Below the pieces are notes generated by a model. The model made no database searches. It was not told where the DNA came from and was given only the letters and a program-made list of their open reading frames with translations. Source: an uncultured Eubacteriales bacterium (GTDB taxonomy: Bacteria; Bacillota; Clostridia; Oscillospirales; CAG-272). From it: 64,000 bases of DNA. A program made the translations under genes and the position numbers. Shown here in pieces: positions 25,075-34,442 of the stretch. The stretch spans positions 1 through 64,000 of the forward strand of contig CAKRZE010000011.1 of assembly GCA_934432725.1 (NCBI GenBank). Reading direction: 5' to 3'. Position 1 is the stretch's first letter. Every line of letters begins with the position of its first letter.

Positions 25075-26925
25075 ATGGAACAAACCGAGGCTTCTGAGTT
25101 TCTCCGGGAACTGCGGGAACAGGCAAACCGGCTTCCCCTGACGCCGGGTGTCTATATCATGAAGGATAAGAACGGCAAGATCATTTATGTCGGGAAATCC
25201 AAAGCGCTGAAGAACCGCGTTTCCCAGTATTTTCAGGAGGGGACCGAGCACAATCTCAAAACCGCCCGGATGGTGTCGCAGGTAAGAAGCTTTTCTTATA
25301 TGCTGACCGACACGGAGATGGAAGCGCTTTCTTTGGAAAACAGGCTGATCAAGCTGCACACCCCGAAGTTCAACATCAAGCTGAAGGATGCAAAAACCTA
25401 TCCTTATATTAAAGTAACCGTGAAGGAGGAATATCCCCGCATTTCCGTTGTCCGGAAGAGACTGGCGGACGGAGCGGCTTATTTCGGTCCCTACTCCGGA
25501 ACGGCGCCGGCTTATGCCATTGTCAACACCGTTCAAAAGGCGTTCCGCATCCCGTCCTGCACAAAACAGTTCCCGCGTGACATCGGAAAATCCAGACCGT
25601 GCCTGAACTGTCAGATGGGACTTTGCATGGGCGTCTGCACCGGCAGCATCTCAAAGGAGGAATACAGGGAAACCGTCTCCGAGGTGATCTCCTTCCTGCG
25701 CGGATCCTTTTCGGAGGTGAAAAAAAGCCTTCAGGAAAAGATGGAATTCGCCTCGGAACACCTGATGTTTGAAACTGCGGCACTTTACCGTGACCGGATC
25801 CGGGCGCTTTCCCGTCTCTGGCAGAGACAAAAGGTTGTGGCATCTCCCGATGTGGAGCAGGATGTATTCGCGCTGTATTCCGACGCCCTCTGCTCCTGTC
25901 TGACCGTCTTTTACGTAAGGGGAGGCTGCATCTCGGACAGCGAGCATTTTCTCTTCCCCGGCGAGCAGATCGCAGACAGTGAAGCAGTGACCGCCTTTCT
26001 GTGTGAGCTTTATCTGAAGCGGGAGTATATCCCGCATGAGATTCTCCTCGGCTTTCCGCTCCACGATGAGGACCGGGACATGCTGGAGGCATATCTCCGA
26101 AAGAAGGCGGGGAGAAAAATCAACCTCCGTTTCCCGGAACGCGGCACACTGCATGCACTCTGCGATATGGTTGCGGACAATGCAAAGCAGTATGCGGCAC
26201 AGTACCGCTATGAAACCGAGCACGATAACAAAACGCTGATCAAGCTCGCTTCCCTTCTCGCTCTGGAGGTCGTCCCGGAGCGGATCGAAGCCTTTGATAT
26301 TTCCAATTACGGAAGCGAACACATTACCGCCGGCAAGGTTTCCATGCAGAACGGAAAGTTCAATAAGTCGGCATACCGCCTCTACAAAATCGAAACCGAA
26401 AAGGGACAGGATGACTATGCCTCCATGCGGCAGGCTGTGGAACGGCGTCTGCGGCATACGGAGGACCCGTATCCCGATCTGCTGCTTCTGGACGGCGGAA
26501 AAGGACACGTTTCGGTCATTCGTTCTCTGCTTAGCGAGATGGGAATCGACATTCCCGTATTCGGCATGGTCAAGGATGAATACCACAAGACAAGAGCCCT
26601 GACCGGCGACAGCGAGGAAATCAGCATTGCCCGGGAGCAGTCTGTATTCTCCCTGGTCTACCGCCTTCAGGAGGAGGTTCACCGCTACACCGTATCCCAT
26701 ATGAGCGCTGCGAAACGAAAAACCCTGAAAACCTCCGTTCTGGAGGAAATTGACGGGATCGGGCGCGCAAAAGCGCAGAAGCTGCTCGCCTCATTCCGAA
26801 GCATCGGCGCGGTCCGGCGGGCAACCGAAGCCGAGCTTTGCAGCGTCAGGGGAATTTCAGCCCGGGATGCTGCCGCAATCCGTCAATACTTCGCGGACAG
26901 CGAACACAAGGACAAAAGCACCTGA
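25075..26925 (+). CDS. uvrC: UvrABC system protein C
   Basis: UvrC makes both incisions in nucleotide excision repair. The 616 residues show the GIY-YIG nuclease (GVYIMKDKNGKIIYVGKSK, about 26-44), the cysteine-rich CLNCQMGLCMGVC (about 180-192), the UVR UvrB-binding segment, the RNase H-like domain (AFDISNYGSEH and LLLDGGKGH), and tandem helix-hairpin-helix motifs at the end (EEIDGIGRAKAQKLL and VRGISARDA). The ATG has AGAAAGG upstream. Confidence 0.97.
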   Translation: MEQTEASEFLRELREQANRLPLTPGVYIMKDKNGKIIYVGKSKALKNRVSQYFQEGTEHNLKTARMVSQVRSFSYMLTDTEMEALSLENRLIKLHTPKFNIKLKDAKTYPYIKVTVKEEYPRISVVRKRLADGAAYFGPYSGTAPAYAIVNTVQKAFRIPSCTKQFPRDIGKSRPCLNCQMGLCMGVCTGSISKEEYRETVSEVISFLRGSFSEVKKSLQEKMEFASEHLMFETAALYRDRIRALSRLWQRQKVVASPDVEQDVFALYSDALCSCLTVFYVRGGCISDSEHFLFPGEQIADSEAVTAFLCELYLKREYIPHEILLGFPLHDEDRDMLEAYLRKKAGRKINLRFPERGTLHALCDMVADNAKQYAAQYRYETEHDNKTLIKLASLLALEVVPERIEAFDISNYGSEHITAGKVSMQNGKFNKSAYRLYKIETEKGQDDYASMRQAVERRLRHTEDPYPDLLLLDGGKGHVSVIRSLLSEMGIDIPVFGMVKDEYHKTRALTGDSEEISIAREQSVFSLVYRLQEEVHRYTVSHMSAAKRKTLKTSVLEEIDGIGRAKAQKLLASFRSIGAVRRATEAELCSVRGISARDAAAIRQYFADSEHKDKST

Positions 26926-27263
26926 CAGGAGACGCGCCGGAGCAGGCAAAACTGTGTTTTCCTCCGTACTCCGCAGCCTCGCAGCTTCCGCAAAGCCGAT
27001 TGTCAAGGTCCGCAAAATCACCGAAAGACACCGTTCCACACCGTTTGAACCGGAAAGCCGGATCGTTCAAAGGCTTCCGGGGATAAGGACGGCACAAAAG
27101 CTCTATCGGGCACTGCAAAACAGGATGCTTTTCCCGGATACGAGGCGCGGCATTCCCTTTTTGCGCCCCCGCCGGAGCAGCTTTTGCGGACTGCGCGTCC
27201 GTTCTTCCGCAAGCCGCCCGTTCCGTCCCAAAACCGACATTCAGAAAGGATTCCGATCGTATC
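26926..27263. other. uvrC-rsmD spacer, no gene seen
   Basis: 338 bases with no gene-like frame, promoter of note or terminator. Confidence 0.55.
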
Positions 27264-27830
27264 ATGATGAGAATCATCACAGGCACCGCACGCGGCACAA
27301 AGCTGACCACGCCGGAGGGCGAAACAACGCGCCCGACTGCCGAACGCACCAAACAGGCAATTTTCAATATTCTGCAATTTGAACTCACCGGACGCAGGGC
27401 TCTGGATCTTTTTGCCGGCTCCGGTCAGCTCGGACTGGAGGCACTCAGCCGGGGCGCCGCCTATGCCGTTTTTTCGGATTCTTCCCAGGAGGCATGCAGG
27501 GCAATACGCGCCAATATTGCCAAAACACATATGGAGGACCGAAGCCGGCTGATCTGCGGCGAATATCAATCCGCCATACGCACGCTGCGCGGCGGTGAGC
27601 CGTTTGACCTGATTTTTCTGGACCCTCCGTATGCGTCCGGACTGCTTCCGCGCTCACTGGAGCAGCTGATGCGCGCCGGTCTTGTGGCAGAAAATGCTTA
27701 TATCGTCTGTGAAAGCGACGATAAATCCCCCTTTCAGGCGGCGGGACTGACAGTTTTCCGCTTTGCAGGCTACGGAAAAAACGTCATTACCATCCTGAAA
27801 AAAGACCCCTCCGCGAATAACGATGCATAA
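27264..27830 (+). CDS. rsmD: 16S rRNA (guanine-966-N2) methyltransferase RsmD
   Basis: A 188-residue SAM-dependent methyltransferase that modifies G966 of 16S rRNA. N-terminal RIITGTARGTKL and RPTAERTKQAIFNIL, the SAM motif DLFAGSGQLGLEALSRG and catalytic DPPY are all typical. The ATG at 27264 (or the next codon) has AGAAAGGA about 13 bases upstream. It is followed by coaD as in many Bacillota, although a 467-base spacer intervenes. Confidence 0.95.
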   Translation: MMRIITGTARGTKLTTPEGETTRPTAERTKQAIFNILQFELTGRRALDLFAGSGQLGLEALSRGAAYAVFSDSSQEACRAIRANIAKTHMEDRSRLICGEYQSAIRTLRGGEPFDLIFLDPPYASGLLPRSLEQLMRAGLVAENAYIVCESDDKSPFQAAGLTVFRFAGYGKNVITILKKDPSANNDA

Positions 27831-28297
27831 CCGTAAAAGGTGACTCCGCTCATGCGCGGTGCGGCATTGCCCTGCCCGGTCTGTTTTTCCCGTTCCCGCA
27901 CGTCCGGACTGCTTCCGTGCCAGCCGGAGCAGCGCATGCGCACCGTTCGGTCCGACAGAACCCGGATTTCCCGGCCCGATGCCGAATTCTCCGGATGCAT
28001 GTCAAAGCCGCAGCATGCGAATAAGCTCCCCCCTGCGGAAAAGGCTTGTGTACCGCAAAAAACCGTCCGCCCGAAAGCTGCGCTTCCCCCTCCGCGCGCG
28101 GAGCTGTCGGATGCCTCCCGGATCAGAAGCAGCGAAGTCTGCTCCGCCGACTGGAGCAGCAAGGAAACCTCCGCACGCCAAAAAGCGCGATCCGAACCGT
28201 TTCCCGCCGCGGAATCACAAAAAGCCGCAGAACCGCATCTGCCTCCGTCTTCCGGCAGCGAAAATCACGTAAAACAAATACCGAAAGGAGTTTCCCC
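27831..28297. other. rsmD-coaD spacer, no gene seen
   Basis: A frame runs through this region into coaD without a stop, but its residues do not belong to CoaD and coaD has a strong start of its own. I see no gene. Confidence 0.55.
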
Positions 28298-28780
28298 ATG
28301 AAAGCATTGATTTCAGGCAGCTTTGACCCTGTCACACTCGGACATACCGACATCATCAGGCGCGCCTCCGAACTGTTTGAAGAGGTGCATGCCGTTATTT
28401 TTACAAACCCCACAAAGCAGTATATGTTTACAGAGGAGCAGCGCCTTGAGCTGCTTTGCGCTGCGTGCGCGGAAATCGAAAACGTGACCGTCCGCCTTTC
28501 CGACAGCATGCCCGCCCTGTACTGCAAAGAAAACGGCATCGGCGTCATTGTCCGCGGAATCCGCAGCGAATCCGACTTTTCCTATGAATATGCGCTCGAT
28601 GCCGTCAACCGTTCCCTTGTCCCGCAGATACAGACTGTCTTACTGCCCGCCCGCCCGGAGCTTTCCCATATCAGCTCCTCCGCAGCCCGGGAAATGATCC
28701 GTTACCGTCATGCGGAGGCGCTTTATCTCCCCGCCCCCATTCTGCCGATCATCCGCCGATTCTGCGGAAAACGCACATAA
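28298..28780 (+). CDS. coaD: Phosphopantetheine adenylyltransferase
   Basis: CoaD adenylates 4'-phosphopantetheine in coenzyme A synthesis. The 160 residues begin MKALISGSFDPVTLGHTDII, with the TxGH nucleotidyltransferase motif, and end with the ISSSAAREM block. The start is fixed by AAAGGAG seven bases upstream of the ATG. Confidence 0.97.
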   Translation: MKALISGSFDPVTLGHTDIIRRASELFEEVHAVIFTNPTKQYMFTEEQRLELLCAACAEIENVTVRLSDSMPALYCKENGIGVIVRGIRSESDFSYEYALDAVNRSLVPQIQTVLLPARPELSHISSSAAREMIRYRHAEALYLPAPILPIIRRFCGKRT

Positions 28781-28800
28781 TCTGCCGATGCCGCATCAAA

Positions 28801-28844
28801 GAATATTTGTTCGTTTTTTGAAAATCGGTGTCGAATGTTTGTTC
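28801..28844. promoter_or_regulatory. Two SOS-box-like repeats upstream of mraZ
   Basis: GAATATTTGTTC (28801-28812) and GAATGTTTGTTC (28833-28844) are near-identical and 32 bases apart. Each is one base from the Gram-positive LexA core GAAC-N4-GTTC. They lie 50-95 bases upstream of the mraZ promoter. Confidence 0.35.
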
Positions 28845-28894
28845 TTTTTTTGTTTTTTTCTTTGATAATTAAATAAAAAAGCTACCGCTTTCTA

Positions 28895-28923
28895 TTGAAA
28901 TCACTGCGAAAACCTCCTATAAT
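28895..28923 (+). promoter_or_regulatory. mraZ (division cluster) promoter
   Basis: TTGAAA (28895-28900) and TATAAT (28918-28923) with a 17-base spacer. Confidence 0.88.
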
Positions 28924-28931
28924 TAGATTGT

Positions 28932-28960
28932 AAGTGGAGAAAAGTAGAGGAAAGTGGAGG
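28932..28960 (+). promoter_or_regulatory. MraZ operator: three direct repeats
   Basis: AAGTGGAGA, AAGTAGAGG and AAGTGGAGG repeat at exact 10-base intervals over the predicted transcription start. This is the arrangement of MraZ boxes, by which MraZ controls its own operon. Confidence 0.75.
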
Positions 28961-29185
28961 GAAATCCCTCCAAAGTGTGTAAAACACCCCATATGACGCT
29001 CCATTCTGACGCACAGCGTCAGCGCAAACAGAGCTTGGAAGAACGGCATCCTCCGGGTTTGCCGCAAGCCGCGGATTCTCTCCGCAGCATGTTTTACGGT
29101 CGTGGCAAGCCACATCACGGCGTTTCATGCCACCGTCCCCTCTTCCCGCTTCTGTCTGACTATTTCTTCCGGGAGGTGCTGGCAG

Positions 29186-29605
29186 ATGCTTTCAGGCGAG
29201 TACAGTCATACGCTTGATACAAAAAACCGATTGATTTTGCCGGCAAAGCTCCGGGAAGAGCTTGGGGCAGAAATTGTTCTGACAAAAAGTGTTGACTCCT
29301 GCGTATCCCTGTACACGCGGAAAAGCTGGCTGGCATTTACAGAAAAGCTTGACGCTCTCCCGGATACGGAAACGAGATTGGTCAAGCGTTTTTTGTATTC
29401 TGCCGCTTTTGAGACAAGCATTGATGCACAGGGACGGCTTTTGATTCCGCCGCACCTGTGTCAGTATGCCGGACTGACCAAAAACGTCAAGGTCATCGGC
29501 GTCGGCAACCGCGTGGAAATCTGGGATGCCGCCGCATGGGATCAGACCATTTCGGCAGTGGACATCAACCAGGTCATTTCCACAATGGAAAAGCTCGGGC
29601 TGTAA
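29186..29605 (+). CDS. mraZ: MraZ transcriptional regulator
   Basis: MraZ is a ring-forming DNA-binding protein that regulates the division and wall cluster. The 139 residues hold two SpoVT/AbrB-like folds: SHTLDTKNRLILPAKLRE, then DAQGRLLIPPHL. GGGAGGTG seven bases upstream fixes the ATG at 29186; a longer frame to 29102 is not protein-like. MraZ boxes lie in its own promoter region. Confidence 0.95.
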   Translation: MLSGEYSHTLDTKNRLILPAKLREELGAEIVLTKSVDSCVSLYTRKSWLAFTEKLDALPDTETRLVKRFLYSAAFETSIDAQGRLLIPPHLCQYAGLTKNVKVIGVGNRVEIWDAAAWDQTISAVDINQVISTMEKLGL

Positions 29606-29920
29606 GCCCGCCCTGCGGAGCACCGGAACCGGCTGCATTCCTCATGGCAGTCCTGCCCGCCGTATGGACAGCTCCGACAGAGCGCCGAGGCGTTCCTATA
29701 CGGAAGTGTTTTCCGTTTGCATCAGTCTCTGCGCCCCGGCTTTTGTACACACCGTGTAAAAAAGCCGCAATACCGATGCTTCGCGGCTCGCGGCACGCAT
29801 CATCCGCAGAAGGATTCTGACGGCATGCCCGGCAATTGGATGACAGCCCCGCATGTTGGCGGCAGCCGCATGCCAAAGCCGATTCCGGCAAAGCCTCAGA
29901 GCTTCCTCCCTCACCCAATG
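29606..29920. other. mraZ-rsmH spacer, no gene seen
   Basis: GC-rich non-coding sequence. No promoter or terminator is convincing. Confidence 0.5.
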
Positions 29921-29958
29921 AAAAGGAACTTCCCTTTCCCGAACGGAAGATAAACGAT
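29921..29958 (+). promoter_or_regulatory. Shine-Dalgarno, hairpin, then start codon (rsmH)
   Basis: AAAAGGA (29921-29927) is 31 bases from the ATG. CTTCC (29929-29933) pairs with GGAAG (29945-29949) around an 11-base loop, leaving about 10 bases when folded out. Confidence 0.45.
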
Positions 29959-30912
29959 ATGACAGAATTTTCTCATTACTCCGTCATGCTGCATGAATGC
30001 ATCGACGGACTGCACATAAAGCCGGGCGGACTCTATGTAGACTGCACTGCGGGCGGCGGGGGACACTCCAAAGCCATCGCCGAGCGGCTCAGTCCGGAGC
30101 AGGGCGGAAGGCTCCTTGCCATCGATCAGGATGCCGATGCCATCCGTGCGGCGGGCAAGCGTCTGGAGTCGTATGCCGACCGTGTCACACTCATCCACAG
30201 AAACTTTTCCGAAATTGCTTCCATTCTGGACAGCAGGCAGCCGGACGGCGTCCTGATCGATCTCGGCATATCATCCTATCAGATCGATACACCGGAGCGC
30301 GGGTTCTCCTACATACATGATGCGCCGCTTGACATGCGCATGAACCCATCGGATCCGGTATCAGCCTATGACATTGTGAATCATACCCCGGAAAGCGAGC
30401 TTGCCGATATCCTCTTCAAATGGGGCGAGGAGCGCTTTGCGAAGCGAATTGCAGCCCGCATTGCGGCATACCGGAAGGAAAAGCCGATCGCATCAACACT
30501 GGAGCTTGCGGATCTGGTCCGCGCCTCCATTCCGGCGAAATCGGTGGAAAAAGGCTCTCATCCGGCAAAACGAACCTTTCAGGCGATCCGCATCGCGGTC
30601 AACCATGAAATCGACATCATTCCCCCGACCGTAAGCACCCTGATCGATGCGCTTGCGCCGGACGGTCGCCTTGTGATCCTCACCTTTCACAGCCTGGAGG
30701 ACCGCGCCGTCAAGCAAGCCATGAAGCAGGCAGAAAAAGGCTGCACCTGTCCGCCGGAGCTTCCGGTCTGCGTATGCGGAAAAAAGCCGCTGATCGAAAT
30801 CATTACAAAGAAACCGCTTCTTCCCTCCCCTTCGGAGCTTGCCGAAAATCCGCGCTCCCACAGTGCAAAGCTCCGCATTGCGCGAAAGCTTCTGCCGTCC
30901 GAGCAAAAATAA
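29959..30912 (+). CDS. rsmH: 16S rRNA (cytosine-1402-N4) methyltransferase RsmH
   Basis: RsmH (MraW) methylates C1402 of 16S rRNA. The 317 residues carry HYSVMLHECIDGL, the SAM motif DCTAGGGGHSKAI, LIDLGISSYQID and the C-terminal NPRSHSAKLRIARK. I start at 29959, where the family N-terminus begins; the frame extends 41 codons upstream with non-homologous residues. It follows mraZ as usual. Confidence 0.95.
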   Translation: MTEFSHYSVMLHECIDGLHIKPGGLYVDCTAGGGGHSKAIAERLSPEQGGRLLAIDQDADAIRAAGKRLESYADRVTLIHRNFSEIASILDSRQPDGVLIDLGISSYQIDTPERGFSYIHDAPLDMRMNPSDPVSAYDIVNHTPESELADILFKWGEERFAKRIAARIAAYRKEKPIASTLELADLVRASIPAKSVEKGSHPAKRTFQAIRIAVNHEIDIIPPTVSTLIDALAPDGRLVILTFHSLEDRAVKQAMKQAEKGCTCPPELPVCVCGKKPLIEIITKKPLLPSPSELAENPRSHSAKLRIARKLLPSEQK

Positions 30913-31087
30913 GCAGCTTCAGCCTGTTCTCCGGTGTTTCACCGCACGGCTGTGAGAACCTGCACGGCTCACCTCCGCGCTGCCGCAAAATAAAAGAAGC
31001 TCTGCCGAAACCGAAAAAGCGGCTCCTGCCGCCTGATGACCCTGCGGGTCCCGCCAGAAGGGATTCCGCCGATACAGAGGAACGCTT

Positions 31088-31852
31088 ATGACGAATACAA
31101 AAGTAAATATCCGCGCGGATTCTTATATCAGCCACGGAGCAGCCCGGGAGGCAGTCCGTGCGCATGCCGGCTCCGGAATTGCCGGAAAACGTCATGCAGA
31201 CGCTTCGGAAGCCCATGCCGCAAAAGCGAAACCCCGCACCGAGGGAATTGCCTCCGAGCCACGCCGGAAAAGAACCGTCTCCCGCACACCGGACATGTCC
31301 GAGCCGCAGGCAAGGGTGAAAACACCGGGCTTCTCGCTCCGTCCCTCCGTCCAGAATGCGGTTTCCTCCGGAAAAGAACAGGAAAAAGCGGTTCCTGCGG
31401 TACGGGAAGCCGCGAAGGAAAAGGAACAGCTCACCGTCCGGACGGTCGCGGACAAGCGTTCCAATCCGTTTCCGTTTTCCGCCATTCTGACAACGCTGTT
31501 CTGCACGCTCCTGTTCATGTATATGGTTTACAACTATGTGCAGATCAACGAATATTCCATCCGCGTCAAGACGCTGAAAAAGGAAATTACCACGCTAGCC
31601 ACGCAGCAGAAGGACCTTGATCTCTCCCTCTCCAAGCGGGATGATCTAACCGTTATCGCACAGCGCGCAGAGGAGCTCGGAATGGTCAAGCTGGACGAGG
31701 TGCAGAAATTCTATATCAACGGAAAGAATCCGGAAAAAATGGAGGTTTCCGAAACCGCGCGGCGTCCGGGCGAGGTCACCGGAAATCTGATTACGGATAT
31801 CATGAGCGCACTCGGACAAAATTTCAGGCAGATTGCGGAATATATCCGCTGA
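31088..31852 (+). CDS. ftsL: FtsL-like division protein
   Basis: A 254-residue bitopic protein: a long basic and alanine-rich cytoplasmic part (about 1-130), one membrane helix (about 131-150), then a coiled-coil (INEYSIRVKTLKKEITTLAT onward) and a short tail. Layout and position between rsmH and the class B PBP gene identify it as the FtsL/DivIC-type subunit that joins the FtsQ-FtsB-FtsL complex. The cytoplasmic part is much longer than in model FtsL (about 120 residues). GAGGAA precedes the ATG. Confidence 0.75.
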   Translation: MTNTKVNIRADSYISHGAAREAVRAHAGSGIAGKRHADASEAHAAKAKPRTEGIASEPRRKRTVSRTPDMSEPQARVKTPGFSLRPSVQNAVSSGKEQEKAVPAVREAAKEKEQLTVRTVADKRSNPFPFSAILTTLFCTLLFMYMVYNYVQINEYSIRVKTLKKEITTLATQQKDLDLSLSKRDDLTVIAQRAEELGMVKLDEVQKFYINGKNPEKMEVSETARRPGEVTGNLITDIMSALGQNFRQIAEYIR

Positions 31853-31981
31853 ACACGAATAAAATACATCGATACCTTTTGAGAGCAGAGTCTGTATGCT
31901 GCACGGCAACCGTAGCTTTGCTCTCAATTTTCATAAAAATCCGGTCGGGCGCGCCCGGATGATGCCGACAAGGAGCCGCAT

Positions 31982-34264
31982 ATGGTAATATCAAAGCCGA
32001 ACAAACGAATTCCCGGACGGAGCTGGTTCATTCTTGCCGTCTGCTTCCTTCTCTGGGGCGTTCTGATCTATAAGCTGTTTGACCTTCAGGTTCTGAACTA
32101 TCAGGAATACCTGCGGAAGGTCATTGACAACGTCCAGCGTGAAACGACCGTGACCGGAACCCGCGGCATTATTTATGACCGCAACGGAATTCAGCTTGCC
32201 ACCAATTATACCAATTACCGCGTGTTTGTGTCTCCGCGCGATTTTCTAGTTCCGGAGCGGGAAGGCTCCGACTCCAAGGTTCTTGACCGCGAAAAGGCGG
32301 AGCTGGTTGCAGCCCGGCTGTCGGAGATTCTGGAGGTTGACAAACAGTCCATTCTGGATAAAATCAATAAAATCACCCGGGCGGACGAAACCATCAAAAA
32401 AAACGTAGAGGAGGAGCAGGCAAAGGAAATCCTCGCCTTCATCAATGAATATAAGCTCACCTCCCAGATTCATATGGAGGCTACCTCCAAGCGGTATTAT
32501 CCCTACGGCTCTCTCGCCGCGCACGTCATCGGCGTCTGCGGCACCGACGGCGGTCTGATCGGCGTTGAAATGCAGTACAACGATTACCTGACCGGCAGTA
32601 CCGACCAATACATCACCGCCCGCAACGGCAGCAGCCTGAGCATGCCCTATAAATACGACAGCTTTATCGATGCCTCAAACGGTGCGAATCTTGTTCTGAC
32701 CATAGACGTCAATATTCAGCGCGCACTGGAGGAGCAGCTCAAAGCCACCTACAATGATTCACAGGCAAAAAACCGTGTCACCGGCATTGTCATGGAGCCC
32801 TCCACCGGCGCCATCCTCGCCATGGCAACCTACCCCTCGTTTGACCTGAACAATCCGTATGTCCTGACCGATGAATACCAAAAGAAGCTGGAGGAGAGCG
32901 GTCTGGAAAAGGACAGCGACAAATACAAGGCGCTTTATAACGAGCTCCTGTATTCCATGTGGAAAAACAAGGCAGTCTCTGAGCTGTATGAGCCGGGCTC
33001 CACCTTCAAAATCATCACGACCGCCTCTGCGTATGAGGAGCACATCGTGACCCTGAAGGACACCTTTCAGTGCAGCGGAAAGTATTTTGTCGAGGGCTAT
33101 ACCAAGCCCATTCACTGCCATAAAACCTCCGGACACGGTCTGCTCAGCTTTGCGGAAGCCATCCAGCAGTCCTGTAACCCCGCCATGATGACCATTTCGG
33201 CGCGGATGGGACGTTCCCTGTTCTATCAGTATTTCCAGAATTTCGGGTTTACCGAAAAAACCGGCATTGACCTTCCCGGAGAAGCTTCCCCGGTCTACCA
33301 CGTTTATGACAACTTCAATCAGGTCGAGCTTGCGGTCTATTCCTTCGGTCAGACCTTTAAGGTCACGCCGATGCAGGAGCTGACCGGCATCAGCGCCGTT
33401 GCAAACGGCGGAAATCTTGTCACCCCCTTCCTTGTCGCACAGATCGTGGACAATGACGGCAATGTGCTATATACCCACGAAACACAGGTCAAACGGCAGG
33501 CAGTCAGCAAAAACACCTGCGACACCATTTCGCAAATTCTGGAGGAGGGCGTATCAGGCAACGGAGGCGCAAGAAACGCCTATGTCGCTGGCTATAAGAT
33601 CGCAGCGAAAACCGGAACCTCCGAGGTTCGCGACCAGATCAACCCGAACACCGGCGCCTATGACTTCCGCGTCGGCTCCTGTGCCGCTTTTGCCCCCTAT
33701 GACGACGCGCGCGTCTCTGCGATCATCGTTGTCGATGAGCCGCAGTGCGAGGCGGTCTGGGGAAGCACAGTCGCCGCACCCTATGTTGCCAACCTGATGA
33801 ATTCGGTTCTGCCGTACATCGGCATTGAACGCTCTTACACCGCAGAGGAGCTGCAAAAGCTGTCTGTCACCGTAAGGGACTACGTCGGTCAGACGCCGGA
33901 GGACGCCATAAAGGACATCACGGCTCTGGGGCTGCCGTATGAGATCATCGGCGACGGCGATACCGTCCGCTATCAGTTCCCGGCAGGCGGCTCCGCAATC
34001 AATAAAGAAATCGGAAAAGTCATCCTCTACACCGGAGACGAGATTCCGCAGCTGACCGTCAGCGTACCGAAGCTGACCGGCATGACCATCGCAAATGCCA
34101 ACAAGGCGCTCGCCGCAAAGGGTCTGAATATCCTGATCGAGGGTGCAAACAACGGCTCTGACGGCGCATATGTCATTGAACAGTCCGTGCCGGAGGGGAC
34201 GCTTGTCGCCAAAGGCGAGGTCATCAAGGTCACCCTGCGCTATCTGGACGGAACAGCCAACTGA
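31982..34264 (+). CDS. spoVD: Class B penicillin-binding protein with PASTA domains (SpoVD/FtsI type)
   Basis: A DD-transpeptidase that crosslinks septal or spore peptidoglycan. The 760 residues comprise a membrane helix (15-35), the dimerisation domain (TRGIIYDRNG), a transpeptidase domain with S340-T-F-K343, S397-C-N399 and K543-T-G, and two C-terminal PASTA domains (about 620-755). Two PASTA domains with this order of genes fit SpoVD/PBP2B; which of septal FtsI or sporulation SpoVD it serves is not decided by sequence. AAGGAG precedes the ATG. Confidence 0.92.
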   Translation: MVISKPNKRIPGRSWFILAVCFLLWGVLIYKLFDLQVLNYQEYLRKVIDNVQRETTVTGTRGIIYDRNGIQLATNYTNYRVFVSPRDFLVPEREGSDSKVLDREKAELVAARLSEILEVDKQSILDKINKITRADETIKKNVEEEQAKEILAFINEYKLTSQIHMEATSKRYYPYGSLAAHVIGVCGTDGGLIGVEMQYNDYLTGSTDQYITARNGSSLSMPYKYDSFIDASNGANLVLTIDVNIQRALEEQLKATYNDSQAKNRVTGIVMEPSTGAILAMATYPSFDLNNPYVLTDEYQKKLEESGLEKDSDKYKALYNELLYSMWKNKAVSELYEPGSTFKIITTASAYEEHIVTLKDTFQCSGKYFVEGYTKPIHCHKTSGHGLLSFAEAIQQSCNPAMMTISARMGRSLFYQYFQNFGFTEKTGIDLPGEASPVYHVYDNFNQVELAVYSFGQTFKVTPMQELTGISAVANGGNLVTPFLVAQIVDNDGNVLYTHETQVKRQAVSKNTCDTISQILEEGVSGNGGARNAYVAGYKIAAKTGTSEVRDQINPNTGAYDFRVGSCAAFAPYDDARVSAIIVVDEPQCEAVWGSTVAAPYVANLMNSVLPYIGIERSYTAEELQKLSVTVRDYVGQTPEDAIKDITALGLPYEIIGDGDTVRYQFPAGGSAINKEIGKVILYTGDEIPQLTVSVPKLTGMTIANANKALAAKGLNILIEGANNGSDGAYVIEQSVPEGTLVAKGEVIKVTLRYLDGTAN

Positions 34265-34442
34265 CCCCTTCCAAGAACAGCCGCAGCCCGTCCCTGCATG
34301 CATCAGACCAATCAAAAACAAGGAATATCATAAAGCCGTGCCGCTCCCCTGCAAGCCGGACAGCAGATGTCCGGTCTTCCCTGCGGCGCGGCTTTCAAAT
34401 CCATGACGTTATACGAAAATACTGCGTATGGAGATGATATTC

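Larger units (their letters stand above)
28781..29185. other. Regulatory region of the division cluster
   Basis: It holds two LexA-like half-matched boxes, the mraZ promoter and the three MraZ boxes listed below. The rest (about 28970-29170) is an apparently unstructured leader. Confidence 0.6.
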
